A stretch of DNA of 64,000 nucleotides from Patagioenas fasciata (taxonomy: Eukaryota; Chordata; Aves; Columbiformes; Columbidae): positions 83,490,049 to 83,554,048 of the forward strand of contig NC_092560.1 in NCBI RefSeq assembly GCF_037038585.1. The letters run 5' to 3'. The notes below the pieces were generated by a model, which worked only from the letters and a program-made list of their open reading frames with translations, had not been told where the DNA came from and did no database searches. This document shows positions 58,920 to 64,000 of this stretch, piece by piece. A program made the position numbers and the translations under genes. Every line of letters begins with the position of its first letter. Within the stretch, counting starts at the first letter, position 1.

Positions 58920-60058
58920 GGCTGGGAATGCACAGTAGTGAGAGCTACCGAAATAATTCCCTGCACCATGGGATGGGGGACAGTGGGTGACCCAGCACCC
59001 CAAAACTCTCACCAGCAGTCCCCTAAACCCCTCCCCAACAAAAACAATGGCAGCGGCATGCCCTGTTTCCTATACGTTTTTGCTATTAACAAGCCATTTT
59101 CCCCAGAGCAGGCACATTTTCCTCCCATCTCCGAGCTGTGTTTCAAGCCCCGCACTGTGCTTTTAAAAATAAAAAAATAATAAATAAAATAAAGAGAACC
59201 CGGCCACACACTTTTCATTTCCTCATTTCTGTGCCAGCGAGGAAAATATTCTCTCCAGTTTCTGGAGGCAGCTACTAAAAATGGGCCTGACTGTGCCTGC
59301 CCCAAAAATAGGGACCCTCGCTGTTGGTTGAAACTGCAGATGGGGGTCCCGGTGGTGGTGGGGGGGTGGGATCCATCAGGATACACCCCAGTTTATCCTC
59401 CCACTTCCCTTTTTCGGTGTTTTATTGCGGATAATTTTATATCCTGCTGAAATCTGGCACTGTGCGAGGGACCAAGAGGGGGGGTCAACTTGAGCTGCCT
59501 CTCCCTTAACCCAAATGGGGCACCCCCCACCCAAGGGGGCAAGAAACACCCCTGGGATGGTGTTTCTCCCACCTACCCATGAGACAGAGGAATCTGGGGG
59601 GGGGGATGCCTGTGAGATAAGAGGAATTTCGGGAGGATGCTGCTGGGTCCATCCCCATCTCGCACACTCCTCGCCCATCACCCACCAGCGATGCTCGGAG
59701 CTTCTTGCGTTTCATTTTACAGCAATTAAGGGAATTTTGGAATAAGGTCCATCCAACGCTGCTGAAATTCCTATAGGCTTTTATTTATTTAAACACAAAA
59801 CTCCCCCTTTTAGCAGGAGGGGGGAGGAAAAAGACTTTTTCACCTGATTTTTGCGCTTGCATTAGTGAAGACCATGTAACAAGCAGCTCGTTGCTGCTTA
59901 CAAAGAGTTATTTAATTGCCAGCACATTAAAAAAAGAAAGCTGCCTTGGCTATGAATGAACAGAGCTTTATAGAGGGCTGAAAGTTCATGAATGAATCCC
60001 ACTAGGTTTTTCAATGACACGGAGTGACCAGACCGCCAGGACAAGTCTTAGGTAACGT

Positions 60059-60061
<3 letters not shown>

Positions 60062-60090
<29 letters not shown>
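60062..60090. repeat. (TA)n microsatellite
   Basis: About fourteen TA dinucleotides within the SMAD7 intron. Confidence 0.95.
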
Positions 60091-60095
<5 letters not shown>

Positions 60096-60236
60096 TTTTA
60101 TAAGGACCCAATGCCAGCACACAGTATAAATATGCCAGAGACTCTTCTGTTGGTGGGATTCAGATGTTGACCGTGTGTCTGGTCAAAAAGCCATGAGAAT
60201 ATCAGTAACAGGATGCTGCCACCAAAGCCGCTTTTC

Positions 60237-60281
60237 ACAGTTTTGGGACCCCAAGGTCGCACAGTTTTGGGACCCCAAATT
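60237..60281. repeat. Short direct duplication
   Basis: CAGTTTTGGGACCCCAA occurs twice, 25 bp apart. It looks like a simple local duplication. Confidence 0.8.
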
Positions 60282-62215
60282 CCCACCGCACCCCTGATTT
60301 TGGCATCGGATGGGAAAAGGGGGAAGAAAAGCCGGTGGCATCACTGGGGTGGCGGAGGCGGGAGATGAGGTTGCAGAACAGAAGGAAAAAGTGACACAGA
60401 GACACTTCCTACAGTCACAGAGACTTATTTCCTCAAAAGGCTTTTTCTTTTCGGTGGGCAAATGAAGCAAATGAGTGGATTTTGCCCCCAAAACGCCCCG
60501 CTGGGTTCATCCAGACCCACCATCCCGCTCCACACGCCGCAAACCCACACAAAACACCCCCCAGATCCCGGGAAATTTGCGACCGCATCACCCGCAATGT
60601 GTCCTCGTGTGCGACAGCCCAGAAAACACCGTGGGGTTCTTGTTTTTAGTTAAAAAAGCCTGTTTTTTACGAGCTCCTCCGAGCAAGCACATCCCTTTCT
60701 AAATGCCTGGAAAACTCCCAGCAAACTGGGAGCGTTCCCATATTCCAGCAAACAATTATAATGTTCAATGCTATAAACATCCGCGCTATTATTTCGTTAT
60801 TAAGCACCCCCTCCATTTGTTGCTATCGCTGATTTATTAGTATTTTCCATGGTTTGCATTACAGGCCGCCTAGGGGCTCCGTCAGGCTCCCCCCAGCGCG
60901 TTGTGCAAGCCTATTGTGAAAAAAATATGTATAAATAACTGAAAATAAAGCGAGTCCGCCCTCAGGAATTTGGAGAATTAGTCATATTGATCGCTTATAG
61001 TTGGGGTTACGGAGAAACGCCATTCGAAGCAGAGCACATTTCTGCATTAAGTGGAGGAATTAAGGCAAGGTTTTGAAACCCCTAAGTCTTTGGGGTAACA
61101 TTTTTTAATTTGGTGCTGATGCTTCATCACCAGCAACGTCCCAGCACAACCACGTTATCCAGGATCACATTCCCAGTGGAAAACTGGTCTTTTTCCATAC
61201 TTTTTACACCTCCCTGAATTTTCCTGAGGCTTCTACCGGCGCATCCCTCAAAAGCATCATCCCGAAAACTTCCCAACACACCAACCAGCCTTGGAGACCG
61301 TGGGGTTTCCCACCCCCTTCCCAAATATCAATTCCTGCCCAAAATTGTCTAATAAAAGACCATGAAAGCCAGGATTTCTTTATCTTTGGGTTTGCACGTG
61401 GTACCCAAGGGCTCAGGGCATCATCCCACACCGGGGATGGATGCTGAAGAAAACGCTACATCCACACAGAAATTCTGGAGCAACAAACCCCCCAAAATTA
61501 AAAGCTTCATAAACCAAGGAGGTCTGGATAATATGTGATATTCACACCACAGAAAACACCCAAATTTATCAATAATGTCCCCACACGCAAGCCGTGGTAA
61601 GAGGACTCGCGTCCCGCATCGCTTGGAAGTGGTGGAGAATTTCTGGTGTGGCTTTTCTCCTCGACACGTGAACACTTTTAGGATGACGAAACCACGTCAT
61701 CTGTGCTTTTTCCTTCTGAGCTCCGGCAGTTTTATTAGGAGCTTGGGACGAAAAAGGAAGAATCGACACATTCTGGCAAAACTGAATTTAAAAAACAAAA
61801 ATAATAATAAAAAAGAACCAACGCAGCTCCCGGTTGGATTTTGGATCTCGGCCTTCTGCCGGTGCCAAGTTCATGAATGTCGAGGGGAGGTGGGCTGGGG
61901 ATCTTTTGTTTTCCTTTGCTTTGTTTTGACACTGCTAAAGGTTTTCCTGTAATCAACCGACCTCTAAAGAAAACAGCAAGTTTAGCACACACGGAGCGAT
62001 CTCAGATGGCAAAATCCCATCTGATCCAGTCAAGAGCTATCGAAATTGCCACTGATATCTGCAATAGTAACAACTCCTCGCTGAAAACGGGAGTGCAACT
62101 GCATCCCTGATCAGGTTTTTAAATGCCTGTAATTGGATCTCTCCTCAATGATATTAGGATTAGATGTAAATTACATTATCCAGCTGTAGAAGTGTCTCAA
62201 ACTATGTATTTTTGC

Positions 62216-62396
62216 TATCATCCATCTATCTATGTATCTATGTATCTATCTATCTATCTATCTATCTATTTATTTATCTATTTATCTATTTATGTATCTA
62301 TGTATTTATGTATTTATTTATGTATTTATGTATGTATTTATCTATATATTTATTTATATATTTATTTATATATATATATATTGATTGATTGATTGA
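62216..62396. repeat. Tetranucleotide array (TCTA/TGTA/TTTA)n with (TTGA)n end
   Basis: About 180 bp of interleaved TCTA, TGTA and TTTA units, a TATATA stretch and a final TTGATTGATTGATTGA. A GATA-type microsatellite, probably length-polymorphic. Confidence 0.93.
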
Positions 62397-62401
62397 AGAT
62401 T

Positions 62402-62473
62402 AGCGTTGACAATTGATCCCTGGGGCTGGGTTCTTCCTCATTCCTCATTGATCGCTGGGGCTGGGTTTCCCAC
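62402..62473. repeat. Imperfect direct duplication next to the tetranucleotide array
   Basis: ATTGATCCCTGGGGCTGGGT and ATTGATCGCTGGGGCTGGGT lie about 37 bp apart, abutting the tetranucleotide array. Confidence 0.7.
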
Positions 62474-62545
62474 CAAACATCAACCTTGATGCAATATTCA
62501 CCATGGCATCGTCCACCCTGAACTGCTAACAGCGGTCTCCTCATT

Positions 62546-62648
62546 TTCACAGAACGGTTTAGGTTGGAAGAGACCTTTAAAAGCCACCTAGTCCAACCTC
62601 CCTGCCATGAGCAGGGACATCTTCACCCAGATCAGGTTGCTCAGGTTT
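62546..62648 (-). mobile_element. CR1 LINE 3' terminus
   Basis: TTCACAGAACGGTTTAGG, AAAAGCCACCTAGTCCAACC and GAGCAGGGACATCTTCACC. The only clear CR1 in the SMAD7 intron part of the window. Confidence 0.88.
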
Positions 62649-63851
62649 TGTGGTACTTTCATCCAGGCCCCTTGTGGAGGTAGACACGTTGCACACAAAA
62701 CCGATAACCCAACACAAATGGGTAAAGGCAAGAGAGAAATTTGTGTAGATGTCCACCAAGAAATCATAGCATCAAAAGGAGATCGGTCTTACGGACCTTT
62801 CCTAGAAGGACCAGGAGCAGCAAGGAGACCCAGAAGGATGGTGAGATCCCTGCTCAGCTTTCTGCTAGAAAACAAGCGATGTGGGCACCACCGATGAGCA
62901 GATGAACTCATGGTCCTTCCTCCTTTATCCGCCAGCACAGGTGGAGGGCATCTGTGCTTAAACAAAAAACTGGCTGGCCTGGTGTCACCACAACGTGTCG
63001 TCTGGCCGGGCCAAGGCTGAGACCAAGCTCAGCTCGTCTCGCGCCCGGTAATCTCTCCTGGTTGACCTTAAGCGGCACTTGCGAGCCCGGGGTAGAGCCA
63101 AGCCCCCCATCTTCTCCTGCCCATAGAGATGGAAGAGATGGAGACACAAACCCCGGAGGTTTTTATGGGTTTTTGCATGCTCTTCTGGAGGGTCCTCAGG
63201 GCACTCCAGATGCGATTTTGCCCCTCGTGTTAACCGGCCAGTGCTGTTTTTGCACGACCTCGGGAAAAAGACACCCCCAAATAGGTGAGGAGAACACCGA
63301 GCATGACGTGCAGCCACACAGCTCATCAAAGCAAAGAAAAACAGGCACCAAAAAGGGAAATTATACTTCCTTTCTAGTCTCTCAGATAATTTACAGGCTA
63401 CTTGGGCGGGGGAACAAACAAACAAACAAAAAAACAAGAAAAATCCTTCGAAGCCAAATTTCCAGGTATGGTTTGCAAAAGCTAAGTAAAAATAATAATA
63501 ATTTTAAAAAATCCCAATTAAAGGATATATCCTGCTGCAGAAAAGGGTCTTTGTGCCCTTAACGGAGTCTGTGGGCAGGCTGTAGACACCACGCATGGCA
63601 ATGTTTGCCCCAAACCTTTTATATCTACTCGCACACGAGGGCTGGACAGCGTCAGTTTCCTCACCCACCCCTGCTTTTGATGGCTGGGATGATTTCTGAA
63701 AGGCTAATTCAGAGGATGGTCATGTGTTAAAGATCCTGTTGTTTGCAGAGAAAATAAGCCCTGACCTACTGCAGGGATGCCACCACCCAAGGTGGCCCCT
63801 GGGGTCCCTCCACCGCGCCAACACAAGAGCCTCCAAAGAGCTGGGACAGTC

Positions 63852-64000
63852 GGTCACGTCAACACATACTTAGGGAGCCCTTAATCTGTGGATTATTGAC
63901 ACGATAGACCATCACATCTCTTTAGGAGCCATTACAGCCCATCGTGTCAGTAGGTACTTATGGAGCCCTTAATCCGCGGATTGACAGGCTAGACCATAAA
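63852..64000. repeat. 88-bp tandem repeat cut by window end
   Basis: Two copies of a block containing TACTTA, GGAGCCCTTAATC, GGATT, GACA and TAGACCAT, with TACTTA at 63867 and 63955 (period 88). The array may continue beyond the window. Confidence 0.75.

Larger units (their letters stand above)
58023..64000 (-). other. SMAD7: SMAD7 intron preceding the MH2 exon
   Basis: Minus-strand sequence upstream of the SMAD7 last exon. None of the upstream SMAD7 coding sequence (such as the PY-motif region) was found, so the window ends inside this intron. It holds a GA/GGT-rich degenerate stretch near 58150-58350, poly(A) and TA tracts (58887-58919, 60062-60090), a tetranucleotide array (62216-62396), one CR1 end (62546-62648) and an 88-bp tandem repeat at the edge (63852-64000). 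60700-61090 is repeat-free and AT-rich. Confidence 0.75.

Noticed and set aside
62216..62396. CRISPR-like or regularly spaced repeat array
   Set aside because: A plain tetranucleotide microsatellite without spacers, in a vertebrate genome.
58023..64000. Search for the preceding SMAD7 exons (PY-motif region)
   Set aside because: No minus-strand segment with the PPPPYSRYPMDF-type motif was found, so these exons probably lie beyond the window.

Overview
The window is vertebrate nuclear DNA from a bird. The main evidence is about 30 fragments of avian-type CR1 LINEs, recognisable by their 3' ends (AGAATCA..., TTTGGGTTGAAGGGACC or CATCGAGTCCAACC when read in reverse). The coding sequence is sparse and split into GT/AG-bounded exons. 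Nothing in the window looks prokaryotic or viral. The species cannot be fixed from the sequence alone.

Two protein-coding genes are present, pointing tail to tail. On the + strand, three exons (13391-13546, 28353-28406, 30695-30910) join without a phase break into the last 141 residues of CTIF, the CBP80/20-dependent translation initiation factor (end of its MIF4G domain). Its probable 3' UTR runs on for up to about 4 kb. On the - strand, 57484-58022 is the terminal coding exon of SMAD7, encoding essentially the whole MH2 domain, with a 3' UTR reaching a poly(A) signal at 56188-56193. The CTIF-SMAD7 convergent order is the same as on human chromosome 18q21, which supports both identifications. 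The rest of CTIF lies upstream of base 1 and the rest of SMAD7 lies beyond base 64000.

Layout: 1-13390 is CTIF intron, with a 12-bp satellite, a 42-bp minisatellite and many CR1s. 13547-28352 is CTIF intron, with CR1s, a polypurine tract and a roughly 29-bp minisatellite. 28407-30694 is a short CTIF intron largely filled with CR1. 30911 to about 35135 is probable CTIF 3' UTR. About 35136-56169 is intergenic, with CR1s and a CpG-rich block at 42841-43370. 56170-58022 is the SMAD7 3' UTR and last exon. 58023-64000 is SMAD7 intron, with microsatellites and the start of an 88-bp tandem repeat cut by the window end.

The two genes act in different processes: CTIF in the pioneer round of translation and nonsense-mediated decay, SMAD7 in feedback inhibition of TGF-beta/BMP signalling. 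Their adjacency is a matter of conserved gene order, not of a shared pathway. I did not find a new biological system. The observations most worth checking are a CR1 end lying 26 bp from the CTIF terminal splice acceptor, two CR1 copies sharing an unexplained 5' extension, a miR-21 site in the SMAD7 3' UTR, inverted CR1 pairs, and the CpG-rich intergenic block.
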